A DNA stretch of 64,000 bases from Arthrobacter sp. SW1 (GCF_001766675.1 NZ_MJLT01000004.1:60318-124317); one strand, 5' to 3'; counted from the first letter of the stretch, positions 22,225 through 30,790 are shown. Notes: generated from the sequence alone by a model not told the origin. A program made the numbers and translations.

Positions 22225-23393
22225 CCGAACCATCTTCTTCCACCGTTTCCGCCCCTCGCATCGCCCCGGCCATCGCGTCCACCACGGATCCGCACCTGGA
22301 CATCACGGACGTCACCAAGCATTTCGGCACCCAAGCGGTACTCCAGGGCATCAATCTCTCCGTAGCCAAAGGCGGCAGCACGGCGATCGTGGGCCCCTCG
22401 GGTTCCGGCAAGACCACCCTGCTGCGGCTGATCGCGGGCTTCGAGTACCCGGACTCCGGCTCGATCGGCCTGAACGGCAGGACCGTGGCCGGCAGCGGCG
22501 TCTGGCAGCCGGCCCATAAGCGGCAGGTCGGCTACGTGGCCCAGGACGGTGCGCTGTTCCCGCACCTGACAGTGGGGCAGAACATCGCCTTCGGCCTGGA
22601 CCGGGCGGACCTCCGGGCATCAGGGCCCGACGGCGGCCGGGGTACCGTGCGCGGGCGGGTCGCCGAGCTGCTCGAGATGGTGTCGCTGGACCCCGCGATG
22701 GCCAAGCGCCGCCCGCATGAACTGTCCGGCGGCCAGCAGCAGCGGATCGCCCTTGCCCGGGCGCTGGCCCGCAAGCCTGAACTGATGCTGCTTGACGAGC
22801 CCTTCTCGGCACTGGATGCCGGGCTCCGGGTGGCGACCCGCCGGGCCGTCGCCAAGGTGCTGAACGAGGCCGGCGTCACCACCATCCTGGTCACCCACGA
22901 CCAAGCCGAGGCGTTGTCCTTCGCGGACCAGGTGGCGATCATGCGCGGCGGAAGGCTAGCCCAGATCGGCAACCCCTTCGTCGTCTACACGCGGCCGGCC
23001 GACCGGGCCACCGCGGAATTCCTGGGCGATGCCGTCATCCTGGACGCCTGGCTGGAGGGCTCCTTGGCCACCTGCTCGCTGGGCGGCATTCCGGTCCGGC
23101 GCTCACCGGCGCAGGGCGCCGTGCAGCTGATGCTGCGTCCGGAGCAGATCCGGATCGCCCCCGACGGCCCGATCCGCGGCGTGGTGGTGGATACCGACTA
23201 CTTCGGCCCGGAAACCACAGTCCGGATCCGCCTGGCACCCTTGCCGGGTGCGGGCTCGGACCACCGCTTCCCGGGTGGCGGCGAAGTCATCACCATCCGC
23301 CATTGGAACGCTTCCATCACCAAACCCGGCACGGAACTGTGCTTGCGCGTGGTGGGTGAAGGCGTGGCCTTCCCCGCGGAAAACCGCTCCTGA
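22221..23393 (+). CDS. fbpC: Iron(III) ABC transporter ATP-binding protein
   Basis: 390 residues, GTG start overlapping the fbpB stop (GTGA). Walker [13 protein letters not shown]-loop [10 protein letters not shown], signature [16 protein letters not shown], Walker [13 protein letters not shown] and H-loop VTHDQAEAL are all intact. A C-terminal TOBE/OB-like region (about 290-380) is as in FbpC/PotA. It powers FbpB in the inner membrane. The operon probably ends here. Confidence 0.92.
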   Translation: MTEPSSSTVSAPRIAPAIASTTDPHLDITDVTKHFGTQAVLQGINLSVAKGGSTAIVGPSGSGKTTLLRLIAGFEYPDSGSIGLNGRTVAGSGVWQPAHKRQVGYVAQDGALFPHLTVGQNIAFGLDRADLRASGPDGGRGTVRGRVAELLEMVSLDPAMAKRRPHELSGGQQQRIALARALARKPELMLLDEPFSALDAGLRVATRRAVAKVLNEAGVTTILVTHDQAEALSFADQVAIMRGGRLAQIGNPFVVYTRPADRATAEFLGDAVILDAWLEGSLATCSLGGIPVRRSPAQGAVQLMLRPEQIRIAPDGPIRGVVVDTDYFGPETTVRIRLAPLPGAGSDHRFPGGGEVITIRHWNASITKPGTELCLRVVGEGVAFPAENRS

Positions 23394-23453
23394 GCACCAA
23401 GCCAAGCAAACAAAAAAGTGATCCAGCTTGCATTGGGGCCGCTCTGCGCCCAT

Positions 23454-23478
23454 ACTAAATGAACGCTATTCATTTAGT
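23454..23478. promoter_or_regulatory. 10-bp perfect inverted repeat before the APC permease
   Basis: ACTAAATGAA and TTCATTTAGT flank a 5-base spacer, ending 74 bases before the permease ATG. The A/T-rich dyad stands out from its surroundings and looks like a TetR/MarR-class operator. The regulator is not adjacent. Confidence 0.5.
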
Positions 23479-23552
23479 GATTCTTGTCTCAATGGCCGCC
23501 TGGCGACAGCATTTCCTCCCCCACCGCGCCCGGCCAGCTAGAAAGGGCCCAC

Positions 23553-25091
23553 ATGAGCCAGACAATCAACCGGGACGGCAGCGCCGCCGGATCCGCACAT
23601 AAGATCAGTGGCAAGGGACTGAAGACAGGGCAGCTGGGCCTGCTCGCCGTCGTCGTCCTTGGTATTTCCACCATCGCCCCCGCGTACACCCTGACCGGCG
23701 CCCTCGGCCCCACCATCGCCACGGTCGGGCTGCAACTCCCCGCCATCTTCCTCATCGGCTTCATCCCGATGATCCTTGTCTCCCTCGCCTACCGCGAGCT
23801 CAACGCCGACTCCCCGGACAGCGGCACCACCTTCACCTGGGTCACCAAGGCCTTCGGCCCCTGGGTGGGCTGGATGGGCGGCTGGGGCCTGCTGGCAGCC
23901 AACATCATCGTGCTGTCCAACCTGGCCGGCGTGGCCGTGGACTTCTTCTACCTGTTCCTCTCGCAGCTGCTGAACAACCCGGGCATCGCGGACCTCGCCG
24001 CCGACAAGTTCCTCAACGTCATCACCTGCCTGGTGTTCGTTGGCCTGTCCGTCTGGGTCAGCTACCGCGGCCTGCACACCACCAAGATCGTCCAGTACGG
24101 ACTGGTGGGCTTCCAGGTCCTCGCCCTGGGCCTCTTCGCCGTCATGGCCTTCGCCAACTGGTCCGCCTCGGAAACCGCCATCGCCTTCAGCTGGGACTGG
24201 TTCGACGTCAGCAAGGTTGAAAGCTTCGGCCAGATCGCCGCCGGCATCTCGCTGTCCATCTTCGTGTACTGGGGCTGGGACGTCTGCCTCACCGTCAACG
24301 AAGAAACCGCCAACGGCAAGAAGACCGCAGGCCTCGCAGGCACCCTGACCGCCCTCGCAGTCCTGGGCATCTACCTTGTTGTCACCATCGCCACCATGAT
24401 GTTCGCCGGCGTCGGCGACACCGGCGTCGGCCTGAACAACGAAGAGAACCACGCGAACATCTTCACCGCCCTGGCCTCCCCCGTCATGGGCCCGCTGGCC
24501 ATCCTGATGTCCCTCGCCGTGCTCTCCAGCTCCGCCGCGTCGCTGCAGTCCACCATGACCGCACCGTCCCGCAGCCTGCTGGCCATGGCGCACTACGGCG
24601 CCCTGCCCAAGCCGTTCGCCCACATGAGCGAAAAGTTCTCGACGCCGGGCTTCGCCACCATTGCCGCCGGCGTCCTGTCCGCGGGCTTCTACGCGATCAT
24701 GCACATCGTCAGCGAGAACGTCCTCAACGACACCATCCTGGCCCTGGGCTTGATGATCTGCTTCTACTACGGCCTCACCGCGATCGCCTGCGCCTGGTAT
24801 TTCCGCAACAGCATCTTCAGCAGCGCACGCAACTTCGTGCTCCGCGGCCTGTGCCCGGTGCTGGGCGGCGTCGGCCTGTTCGTGGTGTTCTTCCAGACCG
24901 CCGTGGACAGCTGGGCTCCGGAGTTCGGGAGCGGATCGGAAATCGGCGGCGTGGGCCTTGTGTTCATCCTCGGCGTCGGAATCCTGGCACTGGGCGTGGT
25001 CTGCATGCTGATCCAGGCCCGGCTGCGCCCCGGCTTCTTCAAGGGAGAAACCATCCGGAAGGACACCCCCGCGCTGGTGGTTCCCGAATGA
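23553..25091 (+). CDS. APC-family amino acid/amine permease
   Basis: 512 residues, about 12 membrane helices. APC hallmark GISTIAPAYTLTGALGPTIA in helix 1 (glycine-rich substrate loop), then SPDSGTTFTWVTKAFGPWVG in helix 3. Probably a proton-coupled importer of an amino acid or amine; the substrate is not recognisable. Start ATG 23553 has AAAGGG five to eight bases upstream. No catabolic genes flank it. A strong hairpin terminator follows. Confidence 0.88.
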   Translation: MSQTINRDGSAAGSAHKISGKGLKTGQLGLLAVVVLGISTIAPAYTLTGALGPTIATVGLQLPAIFLIGFIPMILVSLAYRELNADSPDSGTTFTWVTKAFGPWVGWMGGWGLLAANIIVLSNLAGVAVDFFYLFLSQLLNNPGIADLAADKFLNVITCLVFVGLSVWVSYRGLHTTKIVQYGLVGFQVLALGLFAVMAFANWSASETAIAFSWDWFDVSKVESFGQIAAGISLSIFVYWGWDVCLTVNEETANGKKTAGLAGTLTALAVLGIYLVVTIATMMFAGVGDTGVGLNNEENHANIFTALASPVMGPLAILMSLAVLSSSAASLQSTMTAPSRSLLAMAHYGALPKPFAHMSEKFSTPGFATIAAGVLSAGFYAIMHIVSENVLNDTILALGLMICFYYGLTAIACAWYFRNSIFSSARNFVLRGLCPVLGGVGLFVVFFQTAVDSWAPEFGSGSEIGGVGLVFILGVGILALGVVCMLIQARLRPGFFKGETIRKDTPALVVPE

Positions 25092-25152
25092 CTTTCGACG
25101 TCTGAGCGGAGCGTCGGAAAGAGCGGCGCCGCCTGAAGCGTTTGCTCGCAGC

Positions 25153-25185
25153 GAAGCCCTGGTCCGGAGTCCGGACCAGGGCTTC
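25153..25185 (+). terminator. Terminator after the APC permease
   Basis: A 15-bp perfect stem GAAGCCCTGGTCCGG/CCGGACCAGGGCTTC closes on a 3-base loop. No T-run, but the stem is very stable and lies between the convergent permease and AMIN-like genes, so it may serve both. Confidence 0.75.
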
Positions 25186-25239
25186 ACTGTGCCCCCTGAT
25201 TACTGCACGCCCTGCCTGCTCAGCTGATCACGCAGCGGC

Positions 25240-25785
25240 TCACCAGTAGTGCGCCACATCCACCACCAGCCGGGACCCCGTTCCCGGTCCGGCGAGGGTG
25301 AAGACCCGGAACGGAAGCCGTGCACGGACGCCCAGTCCAAGCGTGGTGTAGCCTTCGAAGCTGCCTGCCCAGGCCACCTGCCGGAACGTCTGGTAACCGG
25401 ACACGTTGCTCAGTTCCTTCTTGTTGGCCGGGTTGTACGTGGCCTGGCCGCTGCTGTTGTACGCAGGGGCGTTGACCGTGACCTGGATGAAGGCACCGCC
25501 GCGCAGCGGAACAGGGAGGCCGGAGCCGTCCTGGACCACCTGCGACACGTACTTCACCGTGTAACCGGCAACTTTGCCGTTGAGGTCGATCACCAGGCGG
25601 TCGAAGCATGGCTGCTGGCCCGTCCTGACGTTCGTGACTTGTGCACCGGACATCGCGGCGTTGGTCTTGGCCAACGACCCCCAGGTGATGCCACAGTATG
25701 AGGCCGCCGAAGCGGGCCCCGGGACGATGAGACCAAGACCGGCAGCCATAGCCAGGGCCACCAACCAGGTGTAGAACTTTTTCAT
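25240..25785 (-). CDS. Secreted AMIN-like domain protein
   Basis: 181 residues with a Sec signal peptide (MKKFYTWLVALAMAAGLGL, predicted cleavage after PASA). The mature part has two cysteines near its start (YCGITWG and QQPCFDRLVIDL) and a beta-rich fold with FDRLVIDLNGKVAGYTVKYV and a C-terminal GTGSRLVVDVAHYW. This resembles the actinobacterial AMIN-like domain, possibly a cell-wall or carbohydrate-binding module. Ribosome-binding site AAGGAGG is very good. Function unknown. Confidence 0.75.
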   Translation of the reverse strand: MKKFYTWLVALAMAAGLGLIVPGPASAASYCGITWGSLAKTNAAMSGAQVTNVRTGQQPCFDRLVIDLNGKVAGYTVKYVSQVVQDGSGLPVPLRGGAFIQVTVNAPAYNSSGQATYNPANKKELSNVSGYQTFRQVAWAGSFEGYTTLGLGVRARLPFRVFTLAGPGTGSRLVVDVAHYW

Positions 25786-25802
25786 TGCGGGCCACCTCCT
25801 TG

Positions 25803-26080
25803 AGTGATTGATACGTCAAGGGTAGGAGCGTTTCGGGCCGAAAGAACCGGCTGTATCCGCTTCGGCGCACAACCGTTAGTCCGCCCTTCCGCGGGTCACG
25901 GAGCGTCATCGCAACGGCGCCCAAAAGCCGTTTTCCGGGGGTTTGCGGCCCCTTCCGCAACCCCGTTCGTTATGCGGCATAACGACGGCGGCGGGCGCCG
26001 CCGGGGCGCTCAGCCCGGTGCCGCCGTCGGACACTCCCGCGAACGCCGGCGCCGGCGCCGGCGCCGGGAAAAATGCCAGG
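25803..26080. other. Noncoding gap with palindrome and (GCCGGC) tandem repeat
   Basis: No supported gene. It contains an 8-bp-arm palindrome CGTTATGC-G-GCATAACG at 25968-25984, possibly an operator for the AMIN-like gene, and about four tandem GCCGGC units at 26045-26068 just before the DUF4193 terminator. Confidence 0.6.
25968..25984. promoter_or_regulatory. 17-bp palindrome
   Basis: CGTTATGCGGCATAACG has perfect 8-bp arms around one base. It lies 183 bp upstream of the AMIN-like gene and past the DUF4193 terminator; its regulator is unknown. Confidence 0.35.
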
Positions 26081-26122
26081 GAAAAACAAAACCCCGCCGC
26101 GCTGGAATCCAGCGGGCGGGGC
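26081..26122 (-). terminator. Rho-independent terminator of the DUF4193 gene
   Basis: On the minus strand CCCCGCC-C-GCTGG-ATT-CCAGC-GC-GGCGGGG is followed by TTTTGTTTTT. It starts about 16 bases after the DUF4193 stop. Confidence 0.9.
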
Positions 26123-26137
26123 ATGATGCCGCGAAGC

Positions 26138-26440
26138 TTAGCCTTCGCAGTCGTAGCAGTACTTGAGGCCGTTCTTCTCCAGCGCGATCTGCGAGCGGTG
26201 GCGGACCAGGAAGCAGGACGAACAGGTGAATTCATCGGACTGCTCCGGAACAACCACAACGGTCAATTCTTCGCCGGACAGGTCGGCGCCCGGAAGGTCG
26301 ATGCCTTCAGCCGTGTCGTTTTCGTCAACATCGATGACAGCGGTCTGGGCAGCGGCGCCGCGGGACGCCTGAAGTGCCTCAAGCGATTCGGCGGGAGACT
26401 CTTCTTCGGTCTTGCGTGGGGCGTCGTAATCGGTAGCCAT
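26138..26440 (-). CDS. DUF4193 zinc-ribbon protein
   Basis: 100 residues. Starts MATDYDAPRKTEEE, the family N-terminus, with an acidic middle and a C-terminal zinc ribbon made of CSSC and CYDC (last 30 residues). Actinobacteria-specific family of unknown function; two CxxC pairs suggest zinc binding and possibly contact with RNA polymerase or other nucleic-acid machinery, which is inference. Start ATG 26440; a longer upstream frame has no family similarity. It has its own terminator. Confidence 0.85.
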   Translation of the reverse strand: MATDYDAPRKTEEESPAESLEALQASRGAAAQTAVIDVDENDTAEGIDLPGADLSGEELTVVVVPEQSDEFTCSSCFLVRHRSQIALEKNGLKYCYDCEG

Positions 26441-26619
26441 TAGTGTGGTTCGCTTTCGTTGCTGCACAGTGCCATTCCGGCACCTCAGTGAAGGAGTTTA
26501 GGGCATAGTACACGGCTTCAACGAATAGTGTGTCCAAGAAAACATTTTCACGACTTGGGCAGGGCTTCGGAGCTTGATTCACAGGGTAATCCGGCTGATT
26601 GCCCACCCGGGTTAAATGC
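26441..26619. other. Leader/promoter region of the DUF4193 gene
   Basis: About 180 bp, locally A/T-richer. Apart from the terminator of the next gene at its right edge I see no gene or repeat in it. Confidence 0.5.
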
Positions 26620-26653
26620 GGGAGCTTCCGCGGATTGCTCCGCGGAAGCTCCC
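26620..26653 (-). terminator. Terminator of the 111-aa secreted protein gene
   Basis: A perfect 14-bp stem GGGAGCTTCCGCGG/CCGCGGAAGCTCCC with a 6-base loop lies 18 bp after the stop codon. Confidence 0.8.
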
Positions 26654-26671
26654 GTGCCTAACCGCTTCCGG

Positions 26672-27007
26672 TCAGCTGGTGGGGTATCCCGGTCCGTACA
26701 TGACCGAGTAGTGCGACAGGTTCTTGCCGGAGGTGTGCCAGATGGTCACGCTGGTGACTCCGGGATCGTAGTAGGTGATCTCGGCGCCGAGGCCCTGGTT
26801 GGCCGAACCTGCCTTGACGCAGGTTGCCGTGATGACCATGCCCTCAGGTGCTTCCAGGGTGATCGATCCAACGCCGTCAGCGACGTTCACGCGTCCGGTG
26901 TCCCAGTCAGGACAAAGTTGTCCCGCAGGAACGGCAGCGCCGGCGGGCATGGCCCCGCCGAGGATAGCCAGGCCCGCAACGGCAACCGCGGCCAGTGTTC
27001 GCTTCAT
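26672..27007 (-). CDS. Small secreted protein, unknown family
   Basis: 111 residues with a Sec signal peptide (AAVAVAGLAILGGAMPAGAA). The mature 85 residues have two cysteines (QLCPDW and ITATCVKAG) likely to form a disulfide and a beta-rich pattern ending TIWHTSGKNLSHYSVMYGPG. This resembles short actinobacterial exoproteins, but I do not recognise the family. GGAG lies seven bases before the ATG. It has its own terminator, so it is probably monocistronic. Confidence 0.75.
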   Translation of the reverse strand: MKRTLAAVAVAGLAILGGAMPAGAAVPAGQLCPDWDTGRVNVADGVGSITLEAPEGMVITATCVKAGSANQGLGAEITYYDPGVTSVTIWHTSGKNLSHYSVMYGPGYPTS

Positions 27008-27347
27008 TTCTTACTCCTCAATGAGCATTGAAAACTCCCGGCCCCGGGACCTTGTGGTTCCCGCGGCCTCTGCGTTCTGGCCGGCCATTTCAAGTGATGA
27101 AATCCGCGCACTCGGATCGTTGGCACATGACGCGCCCCAACTGTGCACCATCTCCACCGTCCAGCTCGTGACAGATGGCATCCCGGTGAATGCCCACACG
27201 CCATATGCGTGCTGCTAGAAACGATAGGCAGGCGCGGGAACGGGCGCCCGAGTAGTTTGTACTCGTTTTTCGGCACCCGTTTCCGCGCCTTTTCCCCGCG
27301 ATTACTCAGTTCCTGCGCAGCTGTCCGCCGCCGCTACCCGAAGAGCC
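27008..27347. other. Noncoding gap with a long imperfect hairpin
   Basis: No convincing gene. A 65-residue frame (27027-27218, plus) ends here but has no ribosome-binding site or recognisable family. The right half holds a long inverted repeat at 27231-27292. Confidence 0.5.
27231..27292. terminator. Long imperfect inverted repeat after the amidohydrolase gene
   Basis: GGCGCGGGAACGGG pairs with CCCGTTTCCGCGCC, and inside it CGAGTA pairs with TACTCG around GTTTG. It lies 56 bp past the amidohydrolase stop and probably terminates it; a TTTT follows on the plus strand. Confidence 0.55.
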
Positions 27348-28544
27348 TTACGGAAGTTGCACGGGGTCGCCGTCGCTGAGCACGAACCGTAGCGCCCGGC
27401 CATCCGCAAGGACTCCGATATCCGCCAGCGGATCACCCTCCACTGCGATCAGGTCCGCGTAGCAGCCCTCAGCGATGACACCGGCCCGGCCACCTTCTCC
27501 GATGATCTCCGCGCCCACCAGGGTGGCGGAGCGGAGGATCTCCAGGGGCTCCTGGACACGGGCCCGCAGGCGGAACTCCTCAAGTTGGAACTCGAGGCCG
27601 GCGCCATGCAGGTCCGTGCCGTAGCCGATCCGGACACCGGCAGCGGAAGCCTTGGCCAAAGATTCGAGGCCGCGCTCGAAGATGTCCTCCACTGCAGCTT
27701 TCTTGGCCGGGTCCAGACCGTGGCCCGTGGCGCCGGACAGGATCGCCCAGTACGTGGCCAGGGTAGGCACGTAGAAGGCTCCCTTGGACAGGAAGAGATC
27801 GATGCATTCGCCGTCCAGGAGGTTGCCGTGCTCGATCGTCCTGACGCCCAGCCGCAGCGCCCGGGAAACGGCTTCCGCGGTATAGACGTGCGCGGCGATG
27901 TAGCGGTGCGCCAGCCGGGCTTCGTCGACGGCGGCGCTCACCTCCGCGTCCGAGAACGCCAGGGCTTCGAGCCGCATCTTGGAAATGACGCCGCCGGAGA
28001 GGGTCATCTTGATGTGGTCGGCGCCGTCCCGGAAGCGGGCCCGCAGCGCCCTGCGGATCTCCACCTCGCCGTCGACCACTTCCGTCAACGCATGGCCCCC
28101 TGTGGGCGCGAAGATCGGCCCGCCTGCCTTGAGCCGCGGCGCGGTGAGCAGCCTTTCATCGATCGCCTGGGCCAGGCCGTTGTCCGCGCCACCCATGTCC
28201 CGGACCGTGGTGAAGCCGCGCAGCAGCATCTCGTGCAGCACCCGTGCCGTGCGGGCGGCGTGGTAATCCGGGGACCAGGACAGGATCTCGTTGAAGTCGC
28301 CCGAAGCCTGGGTGACGTGGGCGTGCGCGTCGATCAGGCCGGGCAGCACGGTAAGGCCGCGGAGGTCGATCTCCGTGGCGCCCTCCACGCTGCGGGTGGA
28401 CTCCGAAATCTCGGCGATCCTGCCGTCGCGGGCGACGATGCTCCGCTCCGGTCCGAGTTGTCCGGTCTCGACGTCGAGAATCCTCGCGTTGCGAAGGACC
28501 ACGGGTTTCCGTGGCGGGTGGTGCGGTTCGAGGCGTACTGCCAT
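27348..28544 (-). CDS. Amidohydrolase, imidazolonepropionase/prolidase-like (metal-dependent)
   Basis: 398 residues. Metal ligands expected of the superfamily are present: HAH in LPGLIDAHAHV, the probable carbamylated Lys in ADHIKMTLSGGV, His in AAHVYTAEAV and IEHGNLLDG, and Asp in GYGTDLHGAG. Closest in layout to dipeptidase/imidodipeptidase and imidazolonepropionase-like enzymes (about 400 residues); hydrolyses an amide, dipeptide or ring. Cytoplasmic. It begins 3 bp after the MFS gene stop, so importer and enzyme are one unit. Substrate unknown. Confidence 0.85.
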   Translation of the reverse strand: MAVRLEPHHPPRKPVVLRNARILDVETGQLGPERSIVARDGRIAEISESTRSVEGATEIDLRGLTVLPGLIDAHAHVTQASGDFNEILSWSPDYHAARTARVLHEMLLRGFTTVRDMGGADNGLAQAIDERLLTAPRLKAGGPIFAPTGGHALTEVVDGEVEIRRALRARFRDGADHIKMTLSGGVISKMRLEALAFSDAEVSAAVDEARLAHRYIAAHVYTAEAVSRALRLGVRTIEHGNLLDGECIDLFLSKGAFYVPTLATYWAILSGATGHGLDPAKKAAVEDIFERGLESLAKASAAGVRIGYGTDLHGAGLEFQLEEFRLRARVQEPLEILRSATLVGAEIIGEGGRAGVIAEGCYADLIAVEGDPLADIGVLADGRALRFVLSDGDPVQLP

Positions 28545-28547
28545 CGG

Positions 28548-29993
28548 CTAGTTCCTTTCTGCCTGGAGCGGCTGTTCGTCCTTTAGCGGTTCTGCGCGGT
28601 CTTCTTCGTGATCGTCCGCGCCCCGTGAGCGGATGCCGGACACCGGGCTCGCGTCGATCTCCTCCAGCGAGCGGCCGCTGGTGGACAGACCGAAGAGGAG
28701 CACGACGACGGCGGCGGCGCCAAGGACGGACATCACCATTACGAAGACCCCGCCGAAGCCGAGCGAGGGATATGCCGCGCCGATAAGGATGGGAGCAGTG
28801 ATGCCGCCGATACGGCCGAAGGCCGAAGCGCTTCCCATGCCCGTGGCCCTCAGCTTGGTGCCGTAGACCTCCGGTGTGTAGGCGTACAGGCCGGCGTAGC
28901 AGCCGTTCATGAAGAAGGACAGCAGCGAACCGCAGGCCAGGACCATGCCTTCCGAGGACGCCTGCGACAGGAAGAAGGCGGATGCCGTGCCGCCGATCAG
29001 GTACAGGGCGATGGTCACGCGGCGGCTCAGCCGTTCGTTGAGGTACGCAGCGCTGTAATAGCCGGGAACCTGGGCGAGCGTGATGATGAGCGAATAGGTG
29101 AAGCTGGTTGTGATGTTCATGCCCTTCGCCACCAGCAGGGACGGAATCCAAGTGAAGAAGCCGTAGAAGGAGAACGTCACGGAAAGCCAGAGAAGCCAGA
29201 TCACAGCGGTCCGGCGCGCGTTGCCGTTCCGCCAGAGGTCAAGGTGCTGGAACAGCGGCGGAGTCTTGGTCCCGGGCGCCACCCGGACCGGTGTTGCCTT
29301 CGAAGGGGTGGGGACCAATCGCCCTTCTTCCAGGCCGCGCACGATCTCCTCGGCCTGGGCTTCGCGTCCGCGGGTCAGCAGCCAGCGCGGGGACTCAGGC
29401 AGGACCCGCCGCCACCAGATCAGCATGAAGACCGGGAGCGCCGTGATGAGCTGGGCGATGCGCCAGCCTTCGGGCAGGTTGGCCACCACCGTGGTGCCGA
29501 TGAACGCGGCGGCAACGTAGCCGAGCGCGAAGAATCCGGCCACCGCGCCTACGAAGAAGCCGCGGCGCTTCTTCGGGATGAATTCCGCGATGAAAGTGGG
29601 CACGATCGCGCCTTCCGCGCCGAGGCCGATGCCGGCGATCACGCGCATGACGAAGAAGAATTCCCAGTTCTGGGCGAAGGCCGCCACCACGGTGGCCGCG
29701 GTGTAGACGAACAGGGCGTACATCATGACCTTGCGCCGGCCGATCCGGTCGCCGAGCACTCCGGCGGCGAGCGCACCGAACAGGATGCCGATGAGCAAGG
29801 CGCTGCCGATCAGGCCCGTCTGGGCGCCGCTGAGCTGCCACATCGGTTTGATGATCGGCATGAGGTAGGAAATGAGGGAGCCGTCCATGGCGTCAAAGAG
29901 GAGGCCGAGCCCGCCGATCACCGCTAATTGGATATGCGGCTTCTTGATGGGCATGTTATCCATCCGGTCAAGGAGTGACCGCGTCGTTGCCAT
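28548..29993 (-). CDS. MFS transporter, sugar-porter/aromatic acid symporter type
   Basis: 481 residues, 12 helices. Loop 2-3 motif GDRIGRRKVMM and the loop after helix 4 (ERxxxR-like region PTFIAEFIPKKRRGFF) are typical of metabolite:H+ symporters. Begins MATTRSLLDRMDNMPIKKPH, an N-terminus common among aromatic-acid and organic-anion porters. AAAGG lies about eight bases before ATG 29993. Presumed importer of the substrate of the amidohydrolase directly downstream. The promoter region carries GntR-like operators and a large dyad. Confidence 0.88.
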   Translation of the reverse strand: MATTRSLLDRMDNMPIKKPHIQLAVIGGLGLLFDAMDGSLISYLMPIIKPMWQLSGAQTGLIGSALLIGILFGALAAGVLGDRIGRRKVMMYALFVYTAATVVAAFAQNWEFFFVMRVIAGIGLGAEGAIVPTFIAEFIPKKRRGFFVGAVAGFFALGYVAAAFIGTTVVANLPEGWRIAQLITALPVFMLIWWRRVLPESPRWLLTRGREAQAEEIVRGLEEGRLVPTPSKATPVRVAPGTKTPPLFQHLDLWRNGNARRTAVIWLLWLSVTFSFYGFFTWIPSLLVAKGMNITTSFTYSLIITLAQVPGYYSAAYLNERLSRRVTIALYLIGGTASAFFLSQASSEGMVLACGSLLSFFMNGCYAGLYAYTPEVYGTKLRATGMGSASAFGRIGGITAPILIGAAYPSLGFGGVFVMVMSVLGAAAVVVLLFGLSTSGRSLEEIDASPVSGIRSRGADDHEEDRAEPLKDEQPLQAERN

Positions 29994-30048
29994 CACACTG
30001 CCTTTCTGTCGGAGCAAACGTTTGGGTGGAAAGGGGGCGCCCCCACAC

Positions 30049-30060
30049 CCTTGGCATACA
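30049..30060. promoter_or_regulatory. Degenerate GntR-type operator before the MFS gene
   Basis: TTGGCATACAGA resembles the TTGGTATnCCAA palindrome seen at 30114, 41214 and 49829. It lies 55 bp upstream of the MFS start. Confidence 0.4.
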
Positions 30061-30075
30061 GAGTTTCACTAAATG

Positions 30076-30110
30076 TGTGCAATGTCACTAGTAATAGGTG
30101 ACATTGCACA
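30076..30110. promoter_or_regulatory. 35-bp dyad with 13-bp perfect arms
   Basis: TGTGCAATGTCAC and GTGACATTGCACA flank the 9-base spacer TAGTAATAG. It lies in the promoter region of the MFS gene, between two GntR-like sites. It is too A/T-rich to be an ordinary terminator, so an operator is more likely. Confidence 0.6.
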
Positions 30111-30113
30111 GTT

Positions 30114-30125
30114 TTGGTATGCCAA
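30114..30125. promoter_or_regulatory. GntR-type operator before the MFS gene
   Basis: TTGGTATGCCAA, a 12-bp palindrome. Same form as the sites near gntR (41214) and at 49829, suggesting a shared FCD-type GntR regulator. Confidence 0.55.
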
Positions 30126-30213
30126 ACGTTCCCGACGGTGGCCCCAATGAAAGGCGTGTTAAACCACGCAGGCACCCGGGAGTCCCGGGTGCCTGCTCCT
30201 GGCCGCGGTGCGC

Positions 30214-30790
30214 TTAGCCGTGGTTGTAGTTGTACACGACGTGCTTGGCGCGGGAGAAGTCCTCCAGGGCGTAGGCCGAAGGTCACTGCCGTAGCCGGAG
30301 CCCGTGAAACCACCCCAGAGTATCTCGGTGGCGATCACCAAGTGGGAGTTGCCCCGTGCCGAAGTCGAGCTTGCGCGGCACGGACAGCGAGCGCGCGGCG
30401 TTCGTGGTCCACACCGGGGCCGCCAGTCCGTATACAGTCTCATTGACGCGCGCAACGGCTTCTTCCTCGGTGCTGAAGGTTTCCACGTACACCACCAGGC
30501 CGAAGATCTCCGTGCTGGCGATCGGAGCACCCACCGGGACGCCGGTCACCGCGGTGGGCTCGATGAAGTAGCCCGGGCCTTCCAGGCATTGCCGCCGACG
30601 GCGATGGTCAATCCGTCCTTGCGGGCGTCTTCCAGTGCGGCGAAACACGCTCCTAATGGGCATTGGAAATCATCGAACCAATTTCCGCGTCCTCCTCGGA
30701 ACCTGGAGGGCCCACGGCGATCTCGTGTACCAGCAATTCGGCGACCTTCTCCGCCACCGATTCCGCCAAGAGACGTGGCAAGAGCTACCC
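30214..30790 (-). pseudogene. Decayed aldehyde dehydrogenase (C-terminal fragment)
   Basis: Joined over three frames, the minus strand reads like the last third of an NAD-dependent aldehyde dehydrogenase: VAEKVAELLVHEIAVGPPG, then SMISNAH, a premature TAG, then LEDARKDGLTIAVGGN, GPGYFIEPTAVTGVPVGA, STEIFGLVVYVETFSTEEEA, and the end GFTGSGYGSDL...LEDFSRAKHVVYNYNHG with TAA at 30214. At least two frameshifts and one stop are needed to join these, and the nucleotide-binding N-terminal part with the catalytic domain start is missing. The remnant resembles aminobutyraldehyde dehydrogenases. Its left side carries intact flanks; the right side enters the lower-G+C segment. Confidence 0.85.

Noticed and set aside
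26045..26068. GCCGGC tandem units as a CRISPR or mobile-element repeat
   Set aside because: A simple 6-base microsatellite; no spacers, no flanking duplication.
27027..27218. 65-residue frame on the plus strand in the 27.0-27.2 kb gap
   Set aside because: No ribosome-binding site and no recognisable family; starts inside the leader of a divergent gene.
30013..30022. CAAACGTTTG before the MFS gene as a LacI site
   Set aside because: Palindromic, but it lies only about 20 bp from the start codon and lacks the flanking GG/CC of the operators at 58 kb; no LacI gene nearby.
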